Below are positions 16,283-24,741 of a stretch of 64,000 nucleotides of DNA, in pieces. The stretch comes from Pseudonocardia sp. HH130629-09 (lineage in GTDB: Bacteria > Actinomycetota > Actinomycetes > Mycobacteriales > Pseudonocardiaceae): assembly GCF_001294645.1 (NCBI RefSeq), contig NZ_CP011868.1:434001-498000 (forward strand), read 5' to 3'. The stretch's first letter is position 1, and each line of letters opens with the position of its first letter. The translations under genes were made by a program, and so were the position numbers. Under the pieces are notes generated by a model. It was not told the origin of the DNA. It saw only the letters and a program-made list of their open reading frames with translations, and made no database searches.

Positions 16283-17818
16283 ATGACGGTCACGAGCCGT
16301 GGTGGCGGCATGTTCCGCACCAAGACGGTCGAGCAATCCATCCGGGACACCGACGAACCGGACACCCGGCTGAAAAAGGACCTCGGGACGATGGACCTGA
16401 TCGTCTTCGGGGTCGCGGTGGTCATCGGCGCCGGCATCTTCACCCTGGCCGCCAGCACGGCCGGCAACATCGCGGGACCCGCGGTGTCGCTGTCGTTCGT
16501 GCTGGCGGCGGTCGCCTGCGGTCTGGCCGCGCTCTGCTACGCGGAGTTCGCCTCGACGGTGCCGGTCGCCGGCAGCGCCTACACCTTCTCCTACGCCACC
16601 CTGGGCGAGTTCATCGCCTGGATCATCGGCTGGGACCTGGTGCTGGAGTTCGCGGTCGGCTCGGCCTACGTCTCGAAGGGCTGGTCGGAGTACCTGGCCC
16701 AGACCCTCGGCCTGCTCGGCATCGAGGTGTCGACCTCGTTCGAGCTGGGGAGCTTCTTCTCCTTCGACTGGGGCGCGCTGCTGCTCGTCGTCGTCCTGGC
16801 GTTCCTGCTCTACCGCGGCACGAAGCTGTCCAGCCGGGTCAGCCTGGTGATCACCACGATCAAGGTCGCGATCGTGCTGTTCGTGATCATCCTGGGTGCG
16901 TTCTTCATCAACGCGGCGAACTACACCCCGTTCGTCCCGGAGCCCACGCCCGGCAGCGTCGACACCGGCACCGGCATCCAGCAGTCGCTGCTGTCGTTCT
17001 TCGGGGGCGCCTCGTCGAGCGTCTTCGGCGTCTACGGGGTGTTCGCCGCCGCCGCGATCGTGTTCTTCGCCTTCATCGGCTTCGACGCCGTCGCCACGAC
17101 CGCGGAGGAGACGAAGAACCCGTCCAAGGCGCTGCCGCGCGGCATCCTCGGCTCGCTCGCGATCGTCACCGTGCTCTACGTCGCCGTCGCGCTCGTGATC
17201 ACCGGCATGGTGCCCTACACCGACCTGGCCACGAAGCCCGACGGCACCCGCGCCACGCTGGCCACCGCCTTCGCCTCGCTGGGCATCAACTGGGCGGCGA
17301 CGATCATCGCCATCGGTGCGCTGCTCGGTCTCACCACGGTCGTCATGGTGCTGATGCTCGGCCAGATCCGCGTCATCTTCGCGATGTCGCGCGACGGGCT
17401 GCTGCCGACCGCGCTGGCGAAGACGAACCGCTTCGGCACCCCGGGGCGTGCCACCTGGCTGATCGGCGTCGTCATCGCCCTGGTCGCGACGTTCTTCCCG
17501 GCCCAGGACCTCGAGCAGATGGTCAACATCGGCACGCTGTTCGCGTTCGTGCTGGTCTCGATCGGCGTGGTGGTCCTGCGCCGGACCCGGCCGGACCTGC
17601 CGCGCGGCTTCCGCACCCCGCTGGTGCCGCTCGTGCCGATCCTGGCCGTGCTCGCCTGCGTCTGGCTGATGCTGAACCTGTCGGTCGAGACCTGGCTGCG
17701 GTTCATCATCTGGATGGTCATCGGTGTGGTCGTGTACTTCGCCTACTCGCGGAAGAACTCGATCCTCGGTCGTCGCGAGCGCGGCGACCTGCCCGCCCAG
17801 GAGCCGTCCTCGGACTGA
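16283..17818 (+). CDS. APC family amino acid permease (CAT-like), copy 1
   Basis: 511 residues, about 12 membrane segments. The first segment contains GVAVVIGAGIFTLAA, the unwound substrate loop of APC transporters; CYAEFASTVPVAGSAYTFSY and EFIAWIIGWDLVLEF are signatures of the cationic amino acid transporter subgroup. The N-terminal tail GMFRTKTVEQSIRDTDEP is shared with the next gene. It imports amino acids with protons; the substrate is not readable, though the neighbouring ald suggests alanine or another small amino acid. ATG at 16283 with TAGTTT 8 nt before. Confidence 0.88.
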   Translation: MTVTSRGGGMFRTKTVEQSIRDTDEPDTRLKKDLGTMDLIVFGVAVVIGAGIFTLAASTAGNIAGPAVSLSFVLAAVACGLAALCYAEFASTVPVAGSAYTFSYATLGEFIAWIIGWDLVLEFAVGSAYVSKGWSEYLAQTLGLLGIEVSTSFELGSFFSFDWGALLLVVVLAFLLYRGTKLSSRVSLVITTIKVAIVLFVIILGAFFINAANYTPFVPEPTPGSVDTGTGIQQSLLSFFGGASSSVFGVYGVFAAAAIVFFAFIGFDAVATTAEETKNPSKALPRGILGSLAIVTVLYVAVALVITGMVPYTDLATKPDGTRATLATAFASLGINWAATIIAIGALLGLTTVVMVLMLGQIRVIFAMSRDGLLPTALAKTNRFGTPGRATWLIGVVIALVATFFPAQDLEQMVNIGTLFAFVLVSIGVVVLRRTRPDLPRGFRTPLVPLVPILAVLACVWLMLNLSVETWLRFIIWMVIGVVVYFAYSRKNSILGRRERGDLPAQEPSSD

Positions 17819-17889
17819 CCCGACCCGCTCCACGACGGCGGCGCACCCGGACCGGGGTCGCCGCCGTTCCGCATCAAACGGACTTTCCG

Positions 17890-17895
17890 TATCTT
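17890..17895 (+). promoter_or_regulatory. Leaderless -10 of second permease (TATCTT)
   Basis: TATCTT ends 7 nt before the ATG at 17903. Confidence 0.5.
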
Positions 17896-17902
17896 TTCCG
17901 CC

Positions 17903-19447
17903 ATGACGGCCAGAAGCCCGAACAGCGGGATCTTTCGTACGAAATCGGTCGAGCAGGCGATCCGGGACACCGAGGAACCGGAGTTCCAGCTCAAGAAGGC
18001 CCTCGGCCCGGTCCAGCTGACGATCATGGGGATCGGTGTCCTGATCGGCACCGGCGTGTTCGTGCTGGCAGGGGAGGCGGCGGCGCTCTACTCGGGCCCC
18101 GCGGTGTCGCTCTCGTTCCTCATCAGCGGGATCGTGTGCGCGCTCGCGGCGCTCTGCTACGCCGAGTTCGCCTCCACCGTCCCGGTGGCGGGCAGCGCGT
18201 ACACCTTCTCCTACGCCTCGATGGGCGAGTTCATCGCCTGGATGATCGGCTGGGACCTCGTCCTGGAGTTCACCCTCGGCGCGGCCACGGTGTCGAAGGG
18301 CTGGGGCGGCTACTTCGACACGGTGATGGCGAGCATCGGGCTCCCGGTGCCCGACGCCGTCTCGGCCGGGCCCGGCGGCGGCGGGATCGTCGACCTGCCC
18401 GCGGTGTTCATCGCGCTGCTGATGATGGCCGTGCTGATCGTCGGCATCAAGCTGTCGGCCTGGGTCAACGCCACGGTCACCACGCTCAAGCTCGTGATCG
18501 TCGCCGGGATCATCGGCATCGGTGTCTTCTTCGTCTCGGGCGAGAACTGGATCCCGTTCGTCCCCGAGTCCCGGCCGGCCGACTACTCCACCGCGGCGGG
18601 CACCCCGCTGATCATGGACCTGTTCGGCATCGACACGGCGTTCGGCCTGACCGGCGTCTTCACCGCCGCGGCGCTGGTCTTCTTCGCCTACCTGGGCTTC
18701 GACATCGTCGCGACGCTGTCGGAGGAGGTGCGGGAGCCGCAGCGCACGATGCCGATCGGCATCATCGCCTCGCTGACCGTCGCGACCCTGCTCTACATCA
18801 TCGTGTCTCTGGTCTACACCGGGATCCTGCCCTACGAGCAGCTCGGGGTGGAGGCGCCGGCCGCGGCGGCGATGGCTGCGACCGGGCTGCCCGCGGCGGA
18901 GTTCATCATCTCCTTCGGCATCCTGATCGGCCTCACCGTCGTGATCATGACGCTGATGCTCGGCCAGACCCGCGTCGCGTTCGCGATGAGCCGCGACCGG
19001 CTGCTGCCGCCGTGGCTGGCCCGGGTACACCCGCGGTTCCGCACCCCGTACCGGCTGACGATCATCACCGGTGTCTCGGCGGCCCTGATGGGCGGCTTCC
19101 TGGAGCTCACCGAGCTGGGCCAGCTGGTCAACATCGGCACCCTGGCCGCGTTCGTGCTCGTCTCGATCGGCGTGATCGTGCTCCGCAAGCGCCGTCCGGA
19201 CCTGCCCCGCACGTTCAGGGTCCCGTTCATGCCGGTGCTGCCGATCGTGTCGGCGGTGGCCTGCTTCGGCGTGGCGTTGTTCCTGCCCGCCGACACCTGG
19301 ATCCGGTTCTTCGGCTGGATGGCGCTGGGTGCGGTCCTGTACTTCGTCTACGGCCGCAGGCGCTCGCGGCTGGCCACCGGCCAGTCCCTGGCCGAGATCG
19401 CCGCCGAGTCCCGTGGACGCAAGGCCCCGCAGCAGTCCGAGCAGTAG
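17903..19447 (+). CDS. APC family amino acid permease, copy 2 (tandem paralogue)
   Basis: 514 residues. Colinear with the preceding permease from the N-terminal tail (GIFRTKSVEQAIRDTEEP) through GVLIGTGVFVLAGEAAAL and FASTVPVAGSAYTFSYASMG, so this is a tandem duplication that has diverged mostly in the external loops (for example the glycine-rich stretch near residue 155). About 12 membrane segments. Separate TATCTT -10 just before the ATG, so the two copies can be expressed independently. Different substrates are likely but not provable here. A strong hairpin follows. Confidence 0.88.
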   Translation: MTARSPNSGIFRTKSVEQAIRDTEEPEFQLKKALGPVQLTIMGIGVLIGTGVFVLAGEAAALYSGPAVSLSFLISGIVCALAALCYAEFASTVPVAGSAYTFSYASMGEFIAWMIGWDLVLEFTLGAATVSKGWGGYFDTVMASIGLPVPDAVSAGPGGGGIVDLPAVFIALLMMAVLIVGIKLSAWVNATVTTLKLVIVAGIIGIGVFFVSGENWIPFVPESRPADYSTAAGTPLIMDLFGIDTAFGLTGVFTAAALVFFAYLGFDIVATLSEEVREPQRTMPIGIIASLTVATLLYIIVSLVYTGILPYEQLGVEAPAAAAMAATGLPAAEFIISFGILIGLTVVIMTLMLGQTRVAFAMSRDRLLPPWLARVHPRFRTPYRLTIITGVSAALMGGFLELTELGQLVNIGTLAAFVLVSIGVIVLRKRRPDLPRTFRVPFMPVLPIVSAVACFGVALFLPADTWIRFFGWMALGAVLYFVYGRRRSRLATGQSLAEIAAESRGRKAPQQSEQ

Positions 19448-19468
19448 TCGATCCGAGACGCAGTCGAT

Positions 19469-19516
19469 CAGTACCTGAGCGCTGTCCGGCCCGACCACGA
19501 CAGCGCTCAGGTACTG
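19469..19516 (+). terminator. 18-bp perfect stem, 12-nt loop, permease terminator
   Basis: 19469-19486 pairs perfectly with 19499-19516; GATC sequences flank both sides. It lies 21 bp after the second permease and 118 bp before the next gene. Confidence 0.7.
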
Positions 19517-19620
19517 CTGATCACGGGGTCGATCGTGGAGCCGGCGGCACCCACCTCTCGGCCAGGTGCGCGTCGCAACCGATCTTCCCCGGACCACTCC
19601 CTGTGACCGCCCGGCCGCAG

Positions 19621-19626
19621 TACGCT
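19621..19626 (+). promoter_or_regulatory. Leaderless -10 of mutL-like gene (TACGCT)
   Basis: TACGCT ends 8 nt before the ATG at 19635. Confidence 0.5.
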
Positions 19627-19634
19627 CGCCCTCC

Positions 19635-20972
19635 ATGACCGACGCGTCGCCGGACGACCCGCACACGCCTGCGGTCTGCCTCGACGTCGGCTCCTGCTGG
19701 ACCAAGGCCGTGCTGGTGCTGCCCGACGGGACCCCGGCGGGGTTCGCCGAGCACCCGACCACCCCCGACGTGCTCACCGGGGTCGACGCGGCGGTCGCCG
19801 CCGCTGCGGCCGCCGCGGGCCGGCGCAGGCGTGCCGCGCCGCGGGTGCTGGCCTGCTCCTCGGCCGGCGGGGCTCTGCGCCTGGCCGTGGTCGGGGCCGA
19901 GACGTTGACCGCGACCGAGGCCGGGCACCGGGTCTGCCGCTCCGCGGGGGCCCGGGTGGTCGGGGTGCACCCCGGTCCGCTGGAGCCCGACGCGGTGCTG
20001 GAGCTGTCGAGCCGTCGTCCCGGCGCTGTGCTGCTGCTCGGCGGGGCCGACGGGGCCGACCCGGCGGTGCTGCTGCACAACGCGGGCAGGCTGGCCCGCA
20101 CCCGCGGGCACTGGCCGGTGCTGCTCTCGGTCGGCGAGGACGCCCGCACCGACGCGCTCGACCTGCTGTTGGCCGGCGGGCGCGCCGTGACGACCTGCCC
20201 GAACGTCACGCCGCAGCCGGGCAGGATCGTCGCCGGACCCGCGCGGGACGCCGTCGCCGCGCTCTACGCCCGGCACGTCCTCGGGGCGGGCACCGGCCGG
20301 TTCGGCGCGCTGGTCCGCTCCGGCACGCACGCCGCCGTCGGCGACGGGGCCGGGGTGCTGGCCCGGCTGACCGGGACCGGGGTGCTCGTCGTCGACGTCG
20401 GGTCGGCGACCACCGACGTGCACCGCCACGGCCCCGGCTCCGGTCCGGTGGCCGCGACCGTGGAGGGCGACCTCGGGGTGCGCGACGGCGCCGTCGGCGT
20501 CCTGACGGAGGCCCAGACCGAGGGCATCGTCGACCCGGTCGAGGCCGACCTGCTCGGCCCGGCCGTCGCCACGCTGCAGGAGTCGCGGGCCACCGTGCCC
20601 GCCGACCGGGGCGCGGCGGCCGAGGACCGCAGGCTGGCGGCGATCGCCGCGGTGGTCGCGCTGCGCAGACACCTGCGCCACACCGGCGTCCTCGCCGACC
20701 CCGCGCAGCCCGAGCCCGGCCCGGACACCCCCGTCGACGCAGGTGAGATCGGTCTCGTCGTCCTCACCGGTGGCGTGTTCCGCCAGCGCGACGCGGCCGG
20801 GCTGGCCGCGGCGGCCCGCACGGTGCGCCACGACGCCGTCCTGGCCCCGTTGCTGGCCCGGGCGGAGGTGCGGGTCGACAGCGAGTCCGTGCTGGCCCCG
20901 GCCGGGCTGCTGGCCGCCCACGGCCGCGAGGTCGCGGCGAGCGGGCTGCTCGCCGAGCATCTGACGGGCTGA
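19635..20972 (+). CDS. glmL: MutL/GlmL family ASKHA-fold protein
   Basis: 445 residues. Two actin-like phosphate loops are visible: VCLDVGSCWTKAVLVL near residue 15 and VLVVDVGSATTDVHRH near residue 250. Segments LACSSAGGALRLAVVG and VVLTGGVFR are typical of GlmL, the protein encoded with coenzyme B12-dependent glutamate mutase and thought to act in its activation or assembly. No glmE or glmS gene is nearby; ahcY follows instead. ATG at 19635 with TACGCT 8 nt before. The family call is firm; the partner mutase is unknown. Confidence 0.82.
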   Translation: MTDASPDDPHTPAVCLDVGSCWTKAVLVLPDGTPAGFAEHPTTPDVLTGVDAAVAAAAAAAGRRRRAAPRVLACSSAGGALRLAVVGAETLTATEAGHRVCRSAGARVVGVHPGPLEPDAVLELSSRRPGAVLLLGGADGADPAVLLHNAGRLARTRGHWPVLLSVGEDARTDALDLLLAGGRAVTTCPNVTPQPGRIVAGPARDAVAALYARHVLGAGTGRFGALVRSGTHAAVGDGAGVLARLTGTGVLVVDVGSATTDVHRHGPGSGPVAATVEGDLGVRDGAVGVLTEAQTEGIVDPVEADLLGPAVATLQESRATVPADRGAAAEDRRLAAIAAVVALRRHLRHTGVLADPAQPEPGPDTPVDAGEIGLVVLTGGVFRQRDAAGLAAAARTVRHDAVLAPLLARAEVRVDSESVLAPAGLLAAHGREVAASGLLAEHLTG

Positions 20973-20983
20973 TCACGCATGAG

Positions 20984-21012
20984 TTGACACCCCCGCACCG
21001 GCTCGCGACCAT
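20984..21012 (+). promoter_or_regulatory. Probable promoter of the ahcY transcript
   Basis: TTGACA (20984-20989) with GACCAT (21007-21012) 17 bp downstream. The -35 is a perfect consensus; the -10 is weak. Transcription would start around 21019, just before the riboswitch. Confidence 0.6.
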
Positions 21013-21030
21013 GGAGGTCGTGACATCGCC

Positions 21031-21120
21031 GGGCGCCGAGAGGCGCTGCAGCGGCCGTGACCGTCACCGGTCCGTCCGCCACGCTCGGGCCCGGCCGGCA
21101 CGGACGAGAAAGGGCGCCTG
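21031..21120 (+). promoter_or_regulatory. SAH (S-adenosylhomocysteine) riboswitch
   Basis: The segment matches the known SAH aptamer layout. CCGAG (21036-21040) and CTCGG (21084-21088) close the outer stem; AGGCGCTGCAGC follows the 5' strand, as in the consensus GAGCGCUGCAAC; GCCACGCTCGG corresponds to GCCAGGCUCG. GGCGCCT (21113-21119) pairs with AGGCGCT (21041-21047) to form the characteristic pseudoknot. Known members bind SAH and raise expression of SAH-recycling genes, and ahcY lies downstream. The identification is by motif and context; a covariance search was not possible. Confidence 0.82.
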
Positions 21121-21144
21121 TCTCCGACGAGGAGGGAGGACGCC

Positions 21145-21219
21145 GTGCCCCGTGCACGTCGCTCCTCCTCGCCGTCGGACCGCACCCGTCGTGCCGACGA
21201 GTACGACTCGATCGCCTGA
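21145..21219 (+). CDS. 24-codon leader ORF between SAH riboswitch and ahcY
   Basis: GTG start, 24 residues, Arg- and Ser-rich then acidic (starts [16 protein letters not shown], ends ADEYDSIA). Its ribosome binding site GGAGGGAGGA (21131-21140), 4 nt before the GTG, is one of the best in the window. The TGA stop (21217-21219) runs into GAGGAGG, the ahcY ribosome binding site, which fits translational coupling. CGAGGAG (21128-21134) can pair with CTCCTCG (21165-21171) inside the ORF, masking the ribosome binding site. No homologue is known to me; translation is unproven. Confidence 0.5.
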   Translation: MPRARRSSSPSDRTRRADEYDSIA

Positions 21220-21236
21220 GGAGGCGCACCCACCCC

Positions 21237-22724
21237 ATGACCGATCACCCGAAGCTGCAGCACGCCGGCGGCCTGGACTTCGCGATCGCCGACATCTCCG
21301 AGGCGGAGTACGGCCGCAAGGACATCCGGCTCGCCGAGAACGAGATGCCGGGCCTGATGGACCTGCGCCGGGAGTACGGCGAGTCGAAGCCGCTGTCGGG
21401 CGCCCGGATCGCCGGGTCCCTGCACATGACCACCCAGACCGCGGTCCTCATCGAGACCCTCGTCGCGCTCGGCGCCGACGTCCGCTGGGTGTCCTGCAAC
21501 ATCTTCTCCACCCAGGACTACGCGGCCGCCGCGACCGTCGTCGGCCCGCACGGCACCCCCGAGGAGCCCAAGGGCGTCCCGGTGTTCGCCTGGAAGGGCG
21601 AGTCGCTGGAGGACTACTGGTGGTGCACCGAGCAGCTGTTCAAGTTCCGTGACGCCGACGGCAACGTCGTCGGCCCGAACATGATCCTCGACGACGGCGG
21701 TGACGCCACCCTGCTGGTGCACAAGGGCGTCGAGTTCGAGAAGACCGGCGTCGTGCCGAGCTTCGCAGACGACGACCTGTCGGTCTCCGACGAGGAGCGG
21801 GTCGTGTTCGACACCCTGCGCCGCAGCCTCGCCGAGGACCCGCAGCGCTGGACGACGATCAACTCCGACATCCGCGGCGTCACCGAGGAGACCACCACCG
21901 GCGTCAACAGGCTGTACCAGCTGGCCGAGCGCGGCGAGCTGCTCTTCCCGGCGATCAACGTCAACGACTCGGTCACCAAGTCGAAGTTCGACAACAAGTA
22001 CGGCATCCGCCACTCGCTGGTCGACGGCCTCAACCGGGCCACCGACGTGCTGCTCGGCGGCAAGGTCGCGGTCGTCGCGGCCTACGGCGACACCGGCAAG
22101 GGCTCGGTCGAGGCCCTCGCGGGCCAGGGCGCGCGCGTCATCGTCGCCGAGGTCGACCCGATCTGTGCGCTGCAGGCACTGCTGGAGGGCCACCAGGTCG
22201 CGACCCTGGACTCGGTCATCGAGCAGGCCGACATCATCGTCACGGCGACCGGCAACAAGGACATCCTCACGGTCGACCTGCTCAAGCGGACCAAGCACCA
22301 GGCGATCGTCGCCAACGTCGGTCACTTCGACAACGAGATCGACATGGCGGGCCTGTCCCGCGTCGAGGGCATCAACAAGATCAACATCAAGCCCCAGGTC
22401 GACGAGTGGATCTTCCCGGACGGGCACTCGGTCATCGTGCTGTCCGAGGGCCGTCTGATGAACCTGGGCAACGCGACCGGCCACCCGTCGTTCGTGATGT
22501 CCAACAGCTTCTCGAACCAGGTGATCGCCCAGATCGAGCTGTTCACCAAGCACGAGGAGTACAACAAGGACGTCTACCGGCTGCCGAAGCACCTGGACGA
22601 GAAGGTCGCGCGGATCCACGTGCAGGCCCTCGGTGGCGAGCTGACCAAGCTCAGCAAGGACCAGGCCGAGTACATCGGCGTGGACGTCGAGGGGCCGTAC
22701 AAGCCCGAGCACTACCGCTACTGA
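21237..22724 (+). CDS. ahcY: Adenosylhomocysteinase
   Basis: 495 residues. Hydrolyses S-adenosylhomocysteine to adenosine and homocysteine, clearing the inhibitor left by methyl transfer. Signatures: [20 protein letters not shown] at residues 35-54, [14 protein letters not shown] near 90, [20 protein letters not shown] with the substrate Lys, and NAD site [15 protein letters not shown] near 280. The C-terminus ends KPEHYRY as in nearly all members. ATG at 21237 after GAGGAGG. Controlled by the upstream SAH riboswitch, so it should respond to its own substrate. Two 33-bp tandem repeats begin at its last codon. Confidence 0.97.
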   Translation: MTDHPKLQHAGGLDFAIADISEAEYGRKDIRLAENEMPGLMDLRREYGESKPLSGARIAGSLHMTTQTAVLIETLVALGADVRWVSCNIFSTQDYAAAATVVGPHGTPEEPKGVPVFAWKGESLEDYWWCTEQLFKFRDADGNVVGPNMILDDGGDATLLVHKGVEFEKTGVVPSFADDDLSVSDEERVVFDTLRRSLAEDPQRWTTINSDIRGVTEETTTGVNRLYQLAERGELLFPAINVNDSVTKSKFDNKYGIRHSLVDGLNRATDVLLGGKVAVVAAYGDTGKGSVEALAGQGARVIVAEVDPICALQALLEGHQVATLDSVIEQADIIVTATGNKDILTVDLLKRTKHQAIVANVGHFDNEIDMAGLSRVEGINKINIKPQVDEWIFPDGHSVIVLSEGRLMNLGNATGHPSFVMSNSFSNQVIAQIELFTKHEEYNKDVYRLPKHLDEKVARIHVQALGGELTKLSKDQAEYIGVDVEGPYKPEHYRY

Positions 22725-22784
22725 GCGAGTAGCTCGCGGATCGCGCATCGGTACTGAGCGAGTAGCCCGCGGATCGCGCATCGG
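22719..22784 (+). repeat. Two 33-bp tandem repeats spanning the ahcY stop codon
   Basis: 22719-22751 and 22752-22784 are identical except for one T/C difference. Each copy contains TAC TGA and a small hairpin (GCGAG TAG CTCGC in the first copy), so the stop codon and a terminator-like element are duplicated. Confidence 0.85.
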
Positions 22785-22864
22785 TACAGTTCTCTCGCTC
22801 TGACGGCGCGGTGGTCCCTTCCCGGGCCGCCGCGCCGTCGGCGTACCAGGAGGTCACCGTCGAG

Positions 22865-23344
22865 ATGACGATCGAGGCCGGGTCGGGTGACGGCTGGGTC
22901 CACTGCGCCCTGGGGCACCGGCACTGGGGCCTGTTCGGCGCGGCCGGGCTGCTCGTGCGGCACCACGACGGCGCCGACCCGGTGGGTGTCGACCGGGTGC
23001 TGCTGCAGCACCGGGCGTCCTGGAGCCACCACGGCGGCACCTGGGGGATCCCCGGCGGTGCCCGGGACCGGGGGGAGTCCGCGGTGCAGGCGGCGCTGCG
23101 CGAGGCGGCCGAGGAGAGCACGCTCGACGTCGCCGGGCTGGCACCGGTGCAGGAGTTCGTCGACGACCACGGCGGCTGGAGCTACACCACCGTCGTCGTG
23201 CGGACACCGGATGCGCCGCCGGTCCGGGTGCGGGGCGCGGAGAGCACCGAGCTGCGCTGGGTGCGTACCGACCGGCTGGGCGAGCTGGAGCTGCACCCCG
23301 GTTTCGCGACGAGCTGGCCCACGGTCTCGACCCTGGGCGCCTGA
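22865..23344 (+). CDS. NUDIX hydrolase
   Basis: 159 residues from the ATG at 22865, chosen because GGAGG precedes it by 11 nt; an in-frame GTG at 22811 would add 18 residues without a ribosome binding site. The box is GGTWGIPGGARDRGES followed by ALREAAEES near residue 60, with all metal-binding glutamates present. The WGIPGG form is common in ADP-ribose or modified-nucleotide pyrophosphatases, but the substrate cannot be assigned. Located between ahcY and tmk, a nucleotide-metabolism context. Confidence 0.8.
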   Translation: MTIEAGSGDGWVHCALGHRHWGLFGAAGLLVRHHDGADPVGVDRVLLQHRASWSHHGGTWGIPGGARDRGESAVQAALREAAEESTLDVAGLAPVQEFVDDHGGWSYTTVVVRTPDAPPVRVRGAESTELRWVRTDRLGELELHPGFATSWPTVSTLGA

Positions 23345-23348
23345 CCCC

Positions 23349-23354
23349 TAGGCT
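23349..23354 (+). promoter_or_regulatory. Leaderless -10 of tmk (TAGGCT)
   Basis: TAGGCT ends 8 nt before the GTG at 23363. Confidence 0.5.
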
Positions 23355-23362
23355 CGACCGCC

Positions 23363-24007
23363 GTGGGGAGACTGGTGGTCGTCGAGGGGCTCGACGGCGC
23401 GGGCAAGCACACGTTCACCACGGCGCTGGTCGCCGAGCTGGGCGGGCGCGGCGCCTCGGTCGCCACGCTGGCCTTCCCCCGGTACGACGACGACGTGCAC
23501 GCGGAGCTGGCCCGCGACGCGCTCTACGGGCGGATGGGCGACCTGGCCTCCTCGGTGCACGCGATGGCCGTGCTGTTCGCACTCGACCGGCGGGCGGCGG
23601 CCCCCGGCCTGCGCGACGCGCTCGCCGCCCACGACGTGGTGCTCGTCGACCGCTACGTCGCCTCCAACGCGGCCTACAGCGCCGCCCGGCTCGGGCAGGA
23701 CGCCGCGGGCGAGGTCGTCGCCTGGGTCCGGGCGCTGGAGATGGACCGGTTCGGCCTGCCGGTCCCGGACCACCAGCTGCTGCTCGCCCCGCCGCGCGAG
23801 GTCGCGGCCGAGCGCGCACGGTCCCGGGCGGCCGCCGACGCCGCCCGCACCCGCGACGCCTACGAGAGCGACGACGGCCTGCAGGCCCGCACCGACGCCG
23901 TCTACCGGGCCCTCGCGGCCGGGTCGTGGCTGAGCCCGTGGACGGTGCTCGACGACCCCGCCGTCACCCCATCGGCGCTGGTTCCCGCCCTGCTGCACGG
24001 GGCCTGA
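23363..24007 (+). CDS. tmk: Thymidylate kinase
   Basis: 214 residues. Phosphorylates dTMP to dTDP with ATP. P-loop VEGLDGAGKHT at residues 7-17, where His replaces the usual Ser/Thr; the M. tuberculosis enzyme also has a non-standard residue here. DRYVASNAAYSAARL near 95 carries the DR motif and the Asn/Tyr residues for dTMP. The LID region is Arg-poor except RARSRAAADAARTRDAYE. Located directly upstream of mtrA, as in mycobacteria. GTG start with TAGGCT 8 nt before. Confidence 0.92.
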   Translation: MGRLVVVEGLDGAGKHTFTTALVAELGGRGASVATLAFPRYDDDVHAELARDALYGRMGDLASSVHAMAVLFALDRRAAAPGLRDALAAHDVVLVDRYVASNAAYSAARLGQDAAGEVVAWVRALEMDRFGLPVPDHQLLLAPPREVAAERARSRAAADAARTRDAYESDDGLQARTDAVYRALAAGSWLSPWTVLDDPAVTPSALVPALLHGA

Positions 24008-24019
24008 CCGGACGACTGG

Positions 24020-24025
24020 GATAGT
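24020..24025 (+). promoter_or_regulatory. Possible -10 of mtrA (GATAGT)
   Basis: GATAGT ends 7 nt before the ATG at 24033. A GTG at 24024 would overlap it and is therefore an unlikely start. Confidence 0.4.
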
Positions 24026-24032
24026 GGGGCCC

Positions 24033-24710
24033 ATGAAGTCGCGCGTACTGGTGGTCGACGACGACCCGGCCCTGGCCGAGATGCTCACCATCGTGCTGCG
24101 GGGCGAGGGGTTCGAGACAGCGGTCGTGTCCGACGGCACGCGGGCGCTGCCCGCCGTCCGGGACACCCAGCCGGACGTGGTGCTGCTCGACCTGATGCTG
24201 CCCGGCATGAACGGCATCGACGTGTGCCGGGCGATCCGGGCGGAGTCCGGCGTCCCGATCGTCATGCTGACTGCCAAGAGCGACACCGTCGACGTCGTGC
24301 TCGGCCTGGAGTCCGGCGCCGACGACTACGTCGTGAAGCCGTTCAAGCCCAAGGAGCTCGTCGCGCGGATCCGGGCCCGGGTACGCCGCAACGACGCCGA
24401 GCCCGCCGAGCAGCTGTCCATCGGCGAGATCGACATCGACGTGCCCGCGCACCAGGTCACCCGGGAGGGCCGGCCGATCGCGCTGACCCCGCTCGAGTTC
24501 GACCTGCTCGTCGCGCTGGCCCGCAAGCCGCGCCAGGTGTTCACCCGCGAGGTCCTGCTCGAGCAGGTGTGGGGCTACCGGCACGCCGCGGACACCCGCC
24601 TGGTGAACGTGCACGTGCAGCGTCTCCGGTCGAAGGTCGAGCGCGACCCGGAGCGCCCCGAGGTGGTCCTGACCGTCCGCGGGGTGGGGTACAAGGCCGG
24701 TCCTCCGTGA
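24033..24710 (+). CDS. mtrA: Response regulator MtrA
   Basis: 225 residues, OmpR/PhoB class. Receiver at 1-120 with acidic pocket VLVVDDD, phospho-acceptor Asp in VVLLDLMLPGMNG near residue 53 and Lys in VVKPFKPKEL. Winged-helix DNA-binding domain at about 130-225 (LTPLEFDLLVALARKPRQVF, then LVNVHVQRLRSKVE). MtrA controls cell division, cell wall and replication genes in actinobacteria. First gene of mtrA-mtrB-lpqB. The near-identity to mycobacterial MtrA along the whole chain makes the name secure. Confidence 0.96.
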   Translation: MKSRVLVVDDDPALAEMLTIVLRGEGFETAVVSDGTRALPAVRDTQPDVVLLDLMLPGMNGIDVCRAIRAESGVPIVMLTAKSDTVDVVLGLESGADDYVVKPFKPKELVARIRARVRRNDAEPAEQLSIGEIDIDVPAHQVTREGRPIALTPLEFDLLVALARKPRQVFTREVLLEQVWGYRHAADTRLVNVHVQRLRSKVERDPERPEVVLTVRGVGYKAGPP

Positions 24711-24741
24711 CCGGCGCGCCGCGGGTGGTGCACCGGCCTTG

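Noticed and set aside
16274..20209. Very long minus-strand open frame (about 1300 codons) over the permeases and mutL
   Set aside because: Antisense to three well-supported genes and made of low-complexity Arg/His/Gly/Gln repeats; a by-product of very high GC content.
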